From Hymenobacter cellulosivorans (GTDB lineage Bacteria; Bacteroidota; Bacteroidia; Cytophagales; Hymenobacteraceae): a stretch of DNA of 64,000 nt. Numbering within the stretch: position 1 is the stretch's first letter; every line of letters begins with the position of its first letter. The notes beneath the pieces are model-generated. The model ran no database searches and was not told where the DNA came from. It saw nothing but the letters and a program-made list of their open reading frames with translations. The translations under genes and the position numbers were made by a program. Below are positions 9,476 to 17,944 of this stretch, one piece after another. The stretch is from the NCBI RefSeq assembly GCF_022919135.1, contig NZ_CP095049.1, positions 4,220,501 through 4,284,500 of the forward strand, written 5' to 3'.

Positions 9476-9483
9476 TATTTTTG
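9476..9483 (+). promoter_or_regulatory. -7 promoter box before the outer-membrane barrel gene
   Basis: TATTTTTG matches TAnnTTTG, 56 bp upstream of the ATG at 9540, so this gene may have its own promoter although it follows the TPR gene by only 81 bp. Confidence 0.45.
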
Positions 9484-9539
9484 ACAGACAACCAGGATTG
9501 GGGCCCCACAGCGTGGGTCCCCATCCCAGACCCTCCGCT

Positions 9540-11240
9540 ATGACCCTTCGTTCCCCTAAAATGCTGCCCCTGGCGGTTCTGCTGGCTGCTGCGCCCGTGC
9601 TGGCGCAGGCTCAGAAGACCGGCAAAACGGGCGGCAAGATTGAAGACGCCGAAATCGAGATTGTGAAGGAGCGGGTCAACCAGCTGCCCGAAGCCACCCG
9701 CAACTTCGAGAAAATCAAGATTGACCCGCCGGCCAAGCAAACCACCCCGGTCACGTATACGTACCCCGATTTCCGCCTGCCCGCCGACCGGCTCAACCCC
9801 GCCGTGCGCGTCTTGTCGATTCAGCAGGAGGAACTGGCCTCGCAAACCGGCAACTACCTCAAGGGTGCCGTTGGCAATTACGGTACGCTCTACGCCAAAG
9901 CGTATTTGCACAACACCCGCAGTGAAACGGCCTCCTACGGCCTCGACTTCAGCCACCTTTCCTCGTCTTCGGGCCCCGTCGACAAGAAGAACTCGGGCTC
10001 CAGCCAGACCCGCCTGGGGCTGAGCGGCGAAACCTACAATGGCCCCGTAACCCTGGGCGCCAAGCTGGACCTGGGCCGGGAGCGGTACAACTTCTACGGC
10101 TACAACCGCGAAACCCGCCGCCTGCCCCCCAATGCCGACAGCCTCAAGCAGGTCTTTAAGCGCGCCGCGGCCAAGGTGTACATGCGCAACCAAAGCACCG
10201 ACGCGCCCTTTCAGTACGACCTGGGCCTGGGCTTCAACTACTGGGCCGACAACTTCAAGGCTTCGGAAAGCAACTTCACCGTGGCCTTGCGCTCGGCCTA
10301 CACCCTGAGCGAGAAAAGCCGGGTGGCCGTCAACGGCGACGTGTCGCTGATTTCCTACAAGGACTCGCTTAAGACCAGTCGGCCCTTCCTGCAGCTGACG
10401 CCCGCCTACGAGCTGACCCTGGACCGGCTGGCCCTGTCAGTGGGAGCTACCCTGGGCTACACCGGCGACACCATCCGCCGGGCTTCGCAGTTCAATGTGT
10501 ACCCGGCTATCCGCCTGGGCTATACCGTCTCGGAAGATAAGTTCGTGGTCTTTGCCGGCCTGGGCGGGGCCCTACAGCGCGTGACGATGTACGATCTGAC
10601 CACCGAAAACCCCTGGCTGGCGCCCAACCAGCGCGTAGCCGACACCCACCGCGGGCCCACAGTCTACTTCGGCTTCAACGCCACACCGGCCCGGGCCCTG
10701 TCGGTAAATGCCAAGGTGACCCTGGCCAACGACCGGAATCTGTACTTCTATAACAACAGCCGCCGCGACTCCACCAAGTTCGACCTGGTCTACGACAAGA
10801 AAGCCACCCAGTTTATCAACGTCCACGGCGAGTTGCTCTACAATGCTGCCGAGCAGGTGCGTATTGGTTTCAAGGCGGATTACAACGGTTACAAGACCCA
10901 TTCGCTGCCCGAAGCCTTCCACCGCCCGGCCTTCCAGACAACGCTGTTCGGAACGTATAATATGTATGATAAGCTGCTGCTGGGAGCTGAGTTATATACC
11001 TACAGCTCTAGCTATGGTTCGGGCTACTCGCGCCGCCTCGTAAACGGGCGTCCGCTCGGTGAAGTCGTGCGGCCCACCGACTCGGTCATCGACCTGAACT
11101 TGCGGGCCGATTACCGTATTATGGAAAATCTGTCCATATTTGCTCTTGGCAATAATTTGCTGGGCCGTAAATACGAGCGTTTCCTGAACTATCCGGTGAA
11201 AGGATTCAACGTATTGGCGGGCGTAACGTATGATTTTTGA
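9540..11240 (+). CDS. Outer-membrane beta-barrel protein (TonB-receptor-like barrel)
   Basis: The 566-residue protein has a signal peptide (LPLAVLLAAAPVLAQAQ) and then a long series of alternating amphipathic strands, ending in AGVTYDF with the terminal Phe usual for outer-membrane barrels. The last third resembles the barrel end of TonB-dependent receptors (LNLRADYRIMENLSIFALG followed by NNLLGRKYE), but I see no plug domain. The ATG at 9540 is preferred because the signal peptide starts there. It is flanked by the TPR protein and the HU/SPOR protein. Confidence 0.8.
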   Translation: MTLRSPKMLPLAVLLAAAPVLAQAQKTGKTGGKIEDAEIEIVKERVNQLPEATRNFEKIKIDPPAKQTTPVTYTYPDFRLPADRLNPAVRVLSIQQEELASQTGNYLKGAVGNYGTLYAKAYLHNTRSETASYGLDFSHLSSSSGPVDKKNSGSSQTRLGLSGETYNGPVTLGAKLDLGRERYNFYGYNRETRRLPPNADSLKQVFKRAAAKVYMRNQSTDAPFQYDLGLGFNYWADNFKASESNFTVALRSAYTLSEKSRVAVNGDVSLISYKDSLKTSRPFLQLTPAYELTLDRLALSVGATLGYTGDTIRRASQFNVYPAIRLGYTVSEDKFVVFAGLGGALQRVTMYDLTTENPWLAPNQRVADTHRGPTVYFGFNATPARALSVNAKVTLANDRNLYFYNNSRRDSTKFDLVYDKKATQFINVHGELLYNAAEQVRIGFKADYNGYKTHSLPEAFHRPAFQTTLFGTYNMYDKLLLGAELYTYSSSYGSGYSRRLVNGRPLGEVVRPTDSVIDLNLRADYRIMENLSIFALGNNLLGRKYERFLNYPVKGFNVLAGVTYDF

Positions 11241-11401
11241 ACATAATTGAGTTGATGCCCGAGTTGCCAATCAGCTAGTACCGCCCAAGGCCTCCAGGTC
11301 GCCCGCCATGTTTCTTCTTGGGAAGCGTGGCCTACGGTCTGGAGGTCTTTTGCGTACCAGTCGCCGCCGCCCGGGCTCACGCCACGTAACCTTTGCCGCT
11401 G

Positions 11402-12541
11402 ATGCAGCTCTCCGACCATATCCGCACCCTGCTGCGCGACCACGACTGCGTTATCATCCCCGAGTTTGGGGGCCTGATTGCCGATTACGCCCCGGCCCAG
11501 GTGCACCCCGTGCGCCACACGCTGGCCCCGCCCGCCAAGCGCGTGGCCTTCAACCAGTCGCTGACCCGCAACGACGGGCTGCTGGTCGATGCGTTGAGCC
11601 GCTCCCTGAACCTGACCACGGCCCAGGCCCGCCTGCTCGTGCGCGACGCCGTAGGCCGTCTGCAGGCTGAGCTCGACGCCAGCCAGCGCACCGAGCTGCC
11701 CGGTATCGGGATTTTCCGGCAGTCGGCCGGCCGGGGGCTGGAGTTCGAGTACACCGGCAATCAGAACCTGCTCACGGCCAGTTACGGCCTGCCCGAGCTG
11801 GTTTCGCGCCCTATCCGGGCCACCGATGCCCTGCTGGCCCGTGACCGGCAGCAGTCGGCCCCCATCTTAGCCGTAAGCCGTTCCCGTCGCGCGATGAAAA
11901 CGTTCCGTATTGCCGCTACCCTGGTTATTACCGGCCTGATTTTGTCGGCCAACTATCAGTTTGCTTCCCAGTTGGGCTACCTGCCCGAAAGCTGGAAAAT
12001 AACGTCGAGCCAGGAGCCCACCACCGCTGAGTCGGCCGCGCCGGAGGAAGCCGCGCCCGCCGTAGCCCGGCAGCCCGCCGCCCTGGCAGCCCACGACTGG
12101 GATGATTCGGCCCCGGTAGCGAGTGCCGCCGAGCCGGTGGCGCCCGCCGCCCCCGCTGCCGTAGTGGCCAAGCCGGTGGTGCGCAAGCCCAAGGCCGTAG
12201 CTGCCAAGCCCGTCGTGAAAGCTCCGGCTGCAACCAAGCCCGCCGCGGCCGTGTCGGTAGCCAAGCCGGCTGTAGCCACGGATGGTGGCACAACCATTAA
12301 AGGCCGCACGGGCCGGGCCTACGTCATTGTGGGGGCTTATAATACGCTGGCCCACGCCGAGAAAGGCCGGATGGCGCTGGTCAACCACGGCCACCGCCAC
12401 GCCCGCATCGTGATGCCGGCTCCGGGCAGCCGCAAGTTTCGCCTCTCGGCCATTGATTACGCCAATAAGGCTGAAGCGCAAAAACAACTGCCGGTGCTGC
12501 GCAAGCACTTAGGCTCATCACTCTGGGTTCTCAATTACTAG
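11402..12541 (+). CDS. HU-CCDC81 and SPOR domain membrane protein
   Basis: The 379-residue protein begins with the bacterial CCDC81-type HU domain pair (MQLSDHIRTLLRDHDCVIIP and GLIADYAPAQVHPVRHTLAPP, then DALSRSLNLTTAQARLLVRD). One membrane helix (RIAATLVITGLILSANYQF) follows, then an Ala/Pro/Lys-rich linker, then a C-terminal SPOR domain (GRAYVIVGAYNTLAHAEKG to KHLGSSLWVLNY). SPOR domains bind denuded peptidoglycan at division sites. The N-terminus should be cytoplasmic and the SPOR domain periplasmic. It ends 1 bp before exbB. Confidence 0.88.
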   Translation: MQLSDHIRTLLRDHDCVIIPEFGGLIADYAPAQVHPVRHTLAPPAKRVAFNQSLTRNDGLLVDALSRSLNLTTAQARLLVRDAVGRLQAELDASQRTELPGIGIFRQSAGRGLEFEYTGNQNLLTASYGLPELVSRPIRATDALLARDRQQSAPILAVSRSRRAMKTFRIAATLVITGLILSANYQFASQLGYLPESWKITSSQEPTTAESAAPEEAAPAVARQPAALAAHDWDDSAPVASAAEPVAPAAPAAVVAKPVVRKPKAVAAKPVVKAPAATKPAAAVSVAKPAVATDGGTTIKGRTGRAYVIVGAYNTLAHAEKGRMALVNHGHRHARIVMPAPGSRKFRLSAIDYANKAEAQKQLPVLRKHLGSSLWVLNY

Positions 12542-12542
12542 C

Positions 12543-13256
12543 ATGACCTCTTTCCTGCTGCAGGTTACCACCGCCGCTACTGTTGCCGCCGATACCGCCG
12601 CTGCGGCCGCCAACCAGGCGGCTGATGCCGCTGCCGCTACCGGCGACCTTTCCCTGATTGATTTGATTCTGAAGGGGGGCTGGATTATGGTGCCGCTCTT
12701 CCTGCTGTCTTTCGTTTCGATTTACATCATCATTGAGCGCTACCTGACCATCCGCCGGGCAGCCGTAAATCCTGATTCCTTTATGGCCGGCATCCGCGGG
12801 CTGATGGTAAAGGGCGACCTGCAGGGTGCTAAAATGCTCTGCGCCCAGAACCCTTCGCCGCTGGCCCGCATGGTGGAGAAAGGTATCCGCCGCATCGGCC
12901 TGCCGCTCAAGGACATCGAAAGCAGCGTCGAGAACGTGGGCAAGATTGAAATTGCCCGCCTGGAAAAGAACATCAGCATCCTGGGCATTATCGCCGGTAT
13001 TGCGCCCATGCTCGGCTTCGTGGGTACCATCATCGGGGTAATCAAGATTTTCTACGCCATTTCTACCACCGGCGACTTTGGCATTGCCCAGATTTCGGGC
13101 GGTTTGTACACCAAGATGGTCACCTCGGCCGCCGGTCTGATCGTGGGCATCATTGCCCACGTGGGCTACCACTGGCTCAGCATCATGGTAGAGCGCCTGA
13201 TCTTCCGCATGGAAAACTCGGCCATCGAATTCATGGACATCCTTCAGGACAATTAA
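12543..13256 (+). CDS. exbB: MotA/TolQ/ExbB proton channel subunit
   Basis: The 237-residue inner-membrane protein has an Ala-rich N-terminal stretch, a first membrane helix (IMVPLFLLSFVSIYIIIERY), and two further helices in the conserved TolQ/ExbB block (ISILGIIAGIAPMLGFVGTI and MVTSAAGLIVGIIAHVGYH). With ExbD it forms the proton-driven motor that powers TonB. It is encoded between the SPOR protein and exbD. An octamer repeat begins right after its stop codon. Confidence 0.9.
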   Translation: MTSFLLQVTTAATVAADTAAAAANQAADAAAATGDLSLIDLILKGGWIMVPLFLLSFVSIYIIIERYLTIRRAAVNPDSFMAGIRGLMVKGDLQGAKMLCAQNPSPLARMVEKGIRRIGLPLKDIESSVENVGKIEIARLEKNISILGIIAGIAPMLGFVGTIIGVIKIFYAISTTGDFGIAQISGGLYTKMVTSAAGLIVGIIAHVGYHWLSIMVERLIFRMENSAIEFMDILQDN

Positions 13257-13370
13257 AGGTGAACTAGTGAGATAGTGAACGTGTGAGTTGTCGTTTCATC
13301 CGCGCAGCTTGCGCAAACAGAACATTCAAACTCACAATTTCACAATTTCACCAACTCACTACTTCACCGC
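13257..13370. repeat. Inverted octamer repeat element between exbB and exbD
   Basis: Left arm 13258-13290 and right arm 13329-13370 are tandem degenerate octamers (sense units TCACAATT, TCACAATT, TCACCAAC, TCACTACT). They fill the gap from the exbB stop to the exbD ATG. The loop holds TTGCGCAAACAGAACATTC (13309-13327), a motif shared with the element before the ABC permease at 56404. Confidence 0.85.
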
Positions 13371-13781
13371 ATGGACCTTAGCCGGCGCCGTAAGCTCTCC
13401 TCGCACGTCGAGACGTCTTCGATGAACGACATCATGTTCTTTCTGATGTTGTTCTTCCTGATTGTGAGCACCATGGTCAATCCCAACGTAATCAAGCTCA
13501 TGCTGCCCAATGCCCGCTCGGGCAAGGCCGTCATGAAGGAAACCATCAACATCTCAGTGGATGCCGCCGGGCAGTACTTTCTGGACCGGCAGCCCGTGAC
13601 GGCCGCGACTCTGGAAACGGCCCTGCAGCAGCGCGTAGCTGGCCTGGAAGCGCCCACCGTCGTACTGCGCGTCGACTCCTCGCTGAACGTGCAGAAGCTG
13701 GTCGATATTCTCGAAATCGGCAACCGTCTGAAAGTAAAGATGGTGATGGCCACCCAGGCCCAGCAGTCGGGCGGCAAATAG
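13371..13781 (+). CDS. exbD: ExbD/TolR biopolymer transport protein
   Basis: The 136-residue protein has a short cytoplasmic N-terminus, one membrane helix (DIMFFLMLFFLIVSTMV) with the conserved Asp of the proton path in SSMNDIMFF, and a periplasmic TolR-like domain (INISVDAAGQYFLDRQPV to KVKMVMATQ). It partners with the ExbB encoded upstream and the TonB protein encoded downstream. Confidence 0.9.
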   Translation: MDLSRRRKLSSHVETSSMNDIMFFLMLFFLIVSTMVNPNVIKLMLPNARSGKAVMKETINISVDAAGQYFLDRQPVTAATLETALQQRVAGLEAPTVVLRVDSSLNVQKLVDILEIGNRLKVKMVMATQAQQSGGK

Positions 13782-13860
13782 GTAGATAATGCGGGAAATG
13801 TGGGGAATGTGAGTAATGCGCTATGTGCAAATAGCCATTAGCACATTCCCCACATTTTTT
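13782..13860 (+). repeat. Nonamer tandem-repeat hairpin after exbD
   Basis: Directly after the exbD stop, degenerate 9-bp units (GGAAATGTG, GGGAATGTG, AGTAATGCG) form an arm whose core AATGTGGGGAATGTG (13797-13811) is perfectly complementary to CACATTCCCCACATT (13842-13856). A T run ends at 13860, so it may also work as a terminator. The 13861-13975 gap has only a small GGCGCC/GACGCC hairpin. Confidence 0.7.
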
Positions 13861-13975
13861 GCGTTAGTGCCTTGTGGAAGGTAATTTGTTAGGTGTTGGG
13901 TAGGCGCCGAAGACGCCCCGTGCAAATGCTCAGCCGCGGCCAACAACCAAAAACAGTAAATCAAAAACGAAGATC

Positions 13976-14863
13976 ATGCCCATCGAATACCGCGAACAGC
14001 ACCGCCGCGAGGCAATTATCGGCACGGTGGCGGTCCACGCGCTGCTGCTGGCCCTGTTCGTCTTCACCGTCTTCAAAGGCCCTGACCCGCCGCTGTTGGG
14101 CCTGGGCGGCGACGGGGTAGAGCTCAACTACGGCGTCGACGAAGCCGGCTCGGGCGACGTGCAGAGCAAAGCCGTGGCCAATGAGTCGCCGAACCGGGAG
14201 GACAGCCGCCCGCCGGCCTCTTCGCCCGACCCTGAGCCCCGGCCCGTGCAGCAGGCTGCCCCGCCCGTGCCCCAGGAGGCGGCGGAGGAGAAAATCGTGA
14301 CTAGTGAAGCCGAGGAAAGCCCGGTGAAGCTGCCCCCCGTGGAAAAGCCAGCGCCCCGGAAGGAAGAGGTGAAGGAAGTGCCCAAGGCCTCGGCGGAAAA
14401 GCCCCGCACGCTCTACACGCCTAAGGGTAGTGCCAACGGGGGCGGCAACGGGGAAAACGGCACCAGCAACGCGCCCACCGGTAATAACAATGGCGACAAG
14501 CCCGGCTCCGTCGGCGACCAGGGCAACCCCAACGGCTCGCTCGACGCCAAGGCCCTCTACGGGCAGCCCGGCAGTGGGGGCAGCGGGCGAAGTCCGGGCT
14601 CGGGCGGCCTGGAAATGTCGGGTTGGGGTTGGGTGAAACAGCCGAGTGCGCCCCCGATTGATAATAACCCCGGCTTTGTGCGGTTTAAAATAAAAATTAA
14701 TGCTGATGGCGAGGTGGAGTCCATCAGCAAGGTGTCGGGCAACGTGTCGCCCGCCCAGGAGAAAGCCTTCCGGGATGCGCTGGAAAATGCGGAGTTTCGT
14801 CGGACTAGTTCCGCGGAAGGTGGGGCCACCGGTTTTGTTACCTTCCGCGTGGCGGTGCAGTAA
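13976..14863 (+). CDS. tonB: TonB-family energy transducer
   Basis: The 295-residue protein has an N-terminal membrane anchor (VAVHALLLALFVFTVFKGP), a long Pro/Glu/Lys-rich then Gly/Asn-rich periplasmic linker, and a C-terminal TonB-like domain (FVRFKIKINADGEVESISK to GATGFVTFRVAVQ). It should couple the ExbB-ExbD motor to outer-membrane partners, possibly the barrel at 9540. The glycine-rich part of the linker (GNGENGTSN) is unusual beside the Pro/Lys part. Confidence 0.85.
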   Translation: MPIEYREQHRREAIIGTVAVHALLLALFVFTVFKGPDPPLLGLGGDGVELNYGVDEAGSGDVQSKAVANESPNREDSRPPASSPDPEPRPVQQAAPPVPQEAAEEKIVTSEAEESPVKLPPVEKPAPRKEEVKEVPKASAEKPRTLYTPKGSANGGGNGENGTSNAPTGNNNGDKPGSVGDQGNPNGSLDAKALYGQPGSGGSGRSPGSGGLEMSGWGWVKQPSAPPIDNNPGFVRFKIKINADGEVESISKVSGNVSPAQEKAFRDALENAEFRRTSSAEGGATGFVTFRVAVQ

Positions 14864-14886
14864 CTGGCTGCCGCTGACCCGGGCCA

Positions 14887-14918
14887 AGCGCCGCTTCCGT
14901 ACGGGAGCGGCGCTTTTG
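14887..14918 (+). terminator. Rho-independent terminator after tonB
   Basis: AGCGCCGCT (14887-14895) pairs with AGCGGCGCT (14906-14914), followed by TTTTGCTTT. Confidence 0.75.
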
Positions 14919-14954
14919 CTTTAGGTTGGGCTGCTTTTCGGCGCCCGACTCCGC

Positions 14955-14962
14955 TACCTTTG
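14955..14962 (+). promoter_or_regulatory. -7 promoter box for folC
   Basis: TACCTTTG, a full TAnnTTTG match, lies 26 bp before the ATG of folC and after the tonB terminator. Confidence 0.6.
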
Positions 14963-14988
14963 TGCTTTACCCACCCAGTACTCCCCGC

Positions 14989-16293
14989 ATGAACTACGCC
15001 GAAACCCTAGCCTACCTCTACGACCAGCTCCCGATGTTTCAGCGCGTGGGGGCGGCCGGCTTCAAGGCGGGCCTGGGCAATACGCTGGCGCTGGCCGAAA
15101 CCATGGGCCACCCCGAGCGGCAGTTTCGGGCCGTGCACGTGGCCGGTACCAACGGCAAGGGCAGCTCCTCCAACCTGCTGGCCGCTACGCTGCAGGCAGC
15201 CGGCTATAAAGTCGGGCTTTATACGTCGCCCCACCTGCGCGAATTCACCGAGCGAATCAAGCTCAACGGCCAGGACCTGGACCCGGACTACCTGGTGCAA
15301 TGGGTGGGCAAATGGCGGCCCTTGTTTGCGCAGGTGCAGCCCTCGTTTTTCGAAATGTGCGTGGCCCTGGCCTACTCGTACTTTGCCGAGCAACAGGTGG
15401 ATATTGCCGTGGTGGAAGTGGGGCTGGGCGGACGTCTGGATTCGACCAACATCATTACTCCGCTGGTGTCCTTGATTACCAACATCAGCTACGACCACCA
15501 AAACCTGCTGGGTGATACGCTGCCGCTGATTGCAGGCGAAAAGGCCGGCATCATCAAGCCCCAAGTGCCCGTCGTCGTCAGCCAGACCCAGCCCGAGGTG
15601 CAGGCCGTATTTGAGCAGAAAGCCCGGGAGGTACAGGCCCCGCTGCAGTTTGCCGACCAGCTCTACCACACGGCCTTGGCCGAGCCGCCCGCCCCGGATG
15701 CCGAAACTCAGTTGCTGACCGTCACCAACCAGCGTACTGCCGAAACCCAAACCCTGGAACTGGGCCTGGTCGGCGACTATCAGCGGCTCAACGTGCCGGG
15801 CGTCCTGGCCGTGCTCGACGAGCTGCGCCGCCAAGGCGTATCCATCACCGAAACGGCCGTGCGGGAAGGCCTGCGCGACGTGCGCCGCCTGACCGGCTTT
15901 CGGGGTCGTTGGACGATTCTGGGCCGCCGCCCGCTGCTGATTTGCGACACGGGCCACAACGAGGCTGGCATCCGCTTTATCACTGCCCAGCTGGCCCGCT
16001 TGCCCTACCAGCAGCTGCATTTCGTGCTCGGTACCGTCAACGACAAGGATGTGACCAAGATGCTGGCCCTGCTGCCAACGACGGCAACCTATTACTTTTG
16101 CCAGGCCAACATCCCGCGGGCGTTGCCCGCTACTGAGCTGGCCGAGCGGGCCGCGGCCCTGGGGCTGCAGGGCCGCGTGTACGGTACGGTGCCCGTCGCC
16201 GTGGCCGCTGCCCGCGCCGCCGCCGGCCCCGCCGACGTGGTCTTTATCGGAGGCAGCACGTTTGTTGTGGCCGAAATTGAAGAATTGTATTGA
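14989..16293 (+). CDS. folC: Folylpolyglutamate synthase / dihydrofolate synthase
   Basis: The 434-residue Mur-ligase-family enzyme adds glutamate to folates, and often also makes dihydrofolate. It shows the P-loop HVAGTNGKGSSSNLLAA, the following YTSPHLREFTERI, VVEVGLGGRLDSTN, ITNISYDHQNLLGDTLPLIA with the conserved His, and the C-terminal ICDTGHNEAGI. The ATG at 14989 fits the promoter box and the usual start MNYAETLAYLYDQLPMFQ. trmB follows 16 bp downstream. Confidence 0.93.
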   Translation: MNYAETLAYLYDQLPMFQRVGAAGFKAGLGNTLALAETMGHPERQFRAVHVAGTNGKGSSSNLLAATLQAAGYKVGLYTSPHLREFTERIKLNGQDLDPDYLVQWVGKWRPLFAQVQPSFFEMCVALAYSYFAEQQVDIAVVEVGLGGRLDSTNIITPLVSLITNISYDHQNLLGDTLPLIAGEKAGIIKPQVPVVVSQTQPEVQAVFEQKAREVQAPLQFADQLYHTALAEPPAPDAETQLLTVTNQRTAETQTLELGLVGDYQRLNVPGVLAVLDELRRQGVSITETAVREGLRDVRRLTGFRGRWTILGRRPLLICDTGHNEAGIRFITAQLARLPYQQLHFVLGTVNDKDVTKMLALLPTTATYYFCQANIPRALPATELAERAAALGLQGRVYGTVPVAVAAARAAAGPADVVFIGGSTFVVAEIEELY

Positions 16294-16309
16294 CGCGTAA
16301 CCAACCAGA

Positions 16310-16972
16310 ATGGGTCGAATTAAACTAAAGCGCTTCTCGGAAAATGCCGAGCGGGCCGACATTGTAGAGCCAGGCAAAGCCACCTACCAGCAATTGGTGG
16401 GCCGCTGGAAAACCGACTTTTTTAAGAACCAGAACCCGATTACGCTCGAAGTCGGCTGCGGCAAGGGCGACTACACCGTGGGCCTGGCCGCGCGCTACCC
16501 CGAGCGTAATTTTCTGGGCCTCGACATCAAGGGGGACCGAATCTGGATTGGCAGCACCAAGGCCCAGACCCAGGGGCTGACCAACGTGGGCTTTGTGCGC
16601 ATGCGGGCCCTGGACTTGCTCGACCATTTCGGGCCCGGGGAGCTGAGCGAAATCTGGATTACGTTTCCCGACCCGCGGCCCCGCCTCGGGGATGCCAAGC
16701 GCCGTCTGACGGCCCCGCGCTTCCTGGAACGCTACCAGCAGATTCTGCAGCCCGGCGGTCTGGTTCACCTCAAAACCGACGATGAGGCCCTGTTCGACTA
16801 CTCCCTGGAAACGGTGCAGCAGCGCCCCGGCGCTACCGTGCTGGCCCATACCAAGGATTTGTACGCCTCTGCCGAGCTGCTGCCCCACGCCGAGGACATC
16901 CAGACCCACTACGAAAAACGCTTCCGCGCCGAAGGCATTCCAATTAAGTACCTACAGTTTCGCCTGAGCTGA
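16310..16972 (+). CDS. trmB: tRNA (guanine-N7-)-methyltransferase
   Basis: TrmB methylates G46 of tRNA using S-adenosylmethionine. The 220 residues include the SAM site LEVGCGKGDYTVGLA, LGLDIKGDRIWIGSTKA, the family motif ITFPDPRPRLGDAKRRLT and HLKTDDEALFDY. It is closely linked to folC upstream and to a DinB-like gene 11 bp downstream. Confidence 0.93.
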   Translation: MGRIKLKRFSENAERADIVEPGKATYQQLVGRWKTDFFKNQNPITLEVGCGKGDYTVGLAARYPERNFLGLDIKGDRIWIGSTKAQTQGLTNVGFVRMRALDLLDHFGPGELSEIWITFPDPRPRLGDAKRRLTAPRFLERYQQILQPGGLVHLKTDDEALFDYSLETVQQRPGATVLAHTKDLYASAELLPHAEDIQTHYEKRFRAEGIPIKYLQFRLS

Positions 16973-16983
16973 CTTTTGCCGCT

Positions 16984-17829
16984 ATGCCGCACCCGCTGCC
17001 ACCGATTCAGACCATTCATTTGTTTCCGGTGCTGGATCAGCACTTGTTTGAGCTTCTAGCATCCCTGAATCCGGCGCAATGGGAGCTGCCCACGCTGGCC
17101 CCGCAGTGGCGGGTGCGCGACGTGGCCCTGCACCTGCTCGACGGCAACCTGCGGGCCTTGTCCATGCTGCGCGACGGGTATTTTGGCCAGCAGCCGGCCG
17201 GCTTTTCGTACGGAGAAATCGTGGCCTTTCTCAACGAACTCAACGCCGACTGGGTGCGGGCCGGGCAGCGCCTGAGCCCGGGCGTGATTCGGTGGCTGCT
17301 GGAAGTATCGGGGCCGGAGTACAACCGCTACCTGGCCAGTCTCGACCCGCTGGCGCCAGCGACGTTTTCCGTGGCCTGGGCCGGGGAAGCAGAGTCGCTC
17401 AACTGGTTTCACATTGCCCGCGACTATACCGAGAAATGGCACCACCAGCAGCAGATCCGGCAGGCGGTAGGGCAGGAGCAGGGCCCGCTGCTGAGCCCGG
17501 AGCTGTACCTACCGTTTCTGGCCACCTGCCTGCGGGCCCTGCCCCACCACTACCGCGCCGTAGCGGCCGAACCCGGGCAGGTCATTGCTTTTACCATCAC
17601 GGGCGAAGCAGGAGCTACGTGGTATCTGGTGCAGACCGATACCGGCTGGCAGCTTAGCCAGCAGCATTCTGCCAGCGCCTTGGCGGCTTCCGTTACCATC
17701 GACGGGGCCGTGGCCTGGCGCTTGTTTACCAAAAGCCTGCCCCGCGAACTAGCGTCGGCCCATATTCAGCTGGAAGGCGACGCGCGGCTGGGCGAGCCGG
17801 TGTTCGATCTGTTGACCGTTATGGCCTAA
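16984..17829 (+). CDS. DinB/maleylpyruvate-isomerase-like metal-binding protein
   Basis: The 281-residue protein belongs to the four-helix-bundle superfamily that includes mycothiol-dependent maleylpyruvate isomerase N-domains and DinB. Candidate metal ligands are the His in WRVRDVALHLLDGNL and those in DYTEKWHHQQQIR. A C-terminal alpha/beta domain with VTIDGAVAWRLFTKSLP resembles the sterol-carrier-like second domain of this family. The substrate is unknown. It follows trmB by 11 bp and is probably co-transcribed. Confidence 0.75.
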   Translation: MPHPLPPIQTIHLFPVLDQHLFELLASLNPAQWELPTLAPQWRVRDVALHLLDGNLRALSMLRDGYFGQQPAGFSYGEIVAFLNELNADWVRAGQRLSPGVIRWLLEVSGPEYNRYLASLDPLAPATFSVAWAGEAESLNWFHIARDYTEKWHHQQQIRQAVGQEQGPLLSPELYLPFLATCLRALPHHYRAVAAEPGQVIAFTITGEAGATWYLVQTDTGWQLSQQHSASALAASVTIDGAVAWRLFTKSLPRELASAHIQLEGDARLGEPVFDLLTVMA

Positions 17830-17851
17830 GCTGCCGCAATGAGACGGCGCT

Positions 17852-17893
17852 AAAAAAGAAACATCCTGCCGGGCGTCGCTCGGCAGGATGCAT
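17852..17893 (-). terminator. Terminator for the TrpF-like gene
   Basis: CATCCTGCCG (17862-17871) and CGGCAGGATG (17881-17890) form a 10-bp stem. Read on the minus strand it is followed by TTTCTTTTTT, so it serves the minus-strand gene; the plus strand lacks a T run. A second GC hairpin (GGGCGGCC/GGGCCGCCC) lies at about 17908-17931. Confidence 0.7.
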
Positions 17894-17944
17894 CAGGCAG
17901 CTATTGCGGGCGGCCTGGTTCGGGCCGCCCCTACGCCGGCGAGG

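Noticed and set aside
9498..9539. Upstream extension of the barrel gene start
   Set aside because: The 14 extra residues precede a good signal peptide and would hide it; the ATG at 9540 fits better.
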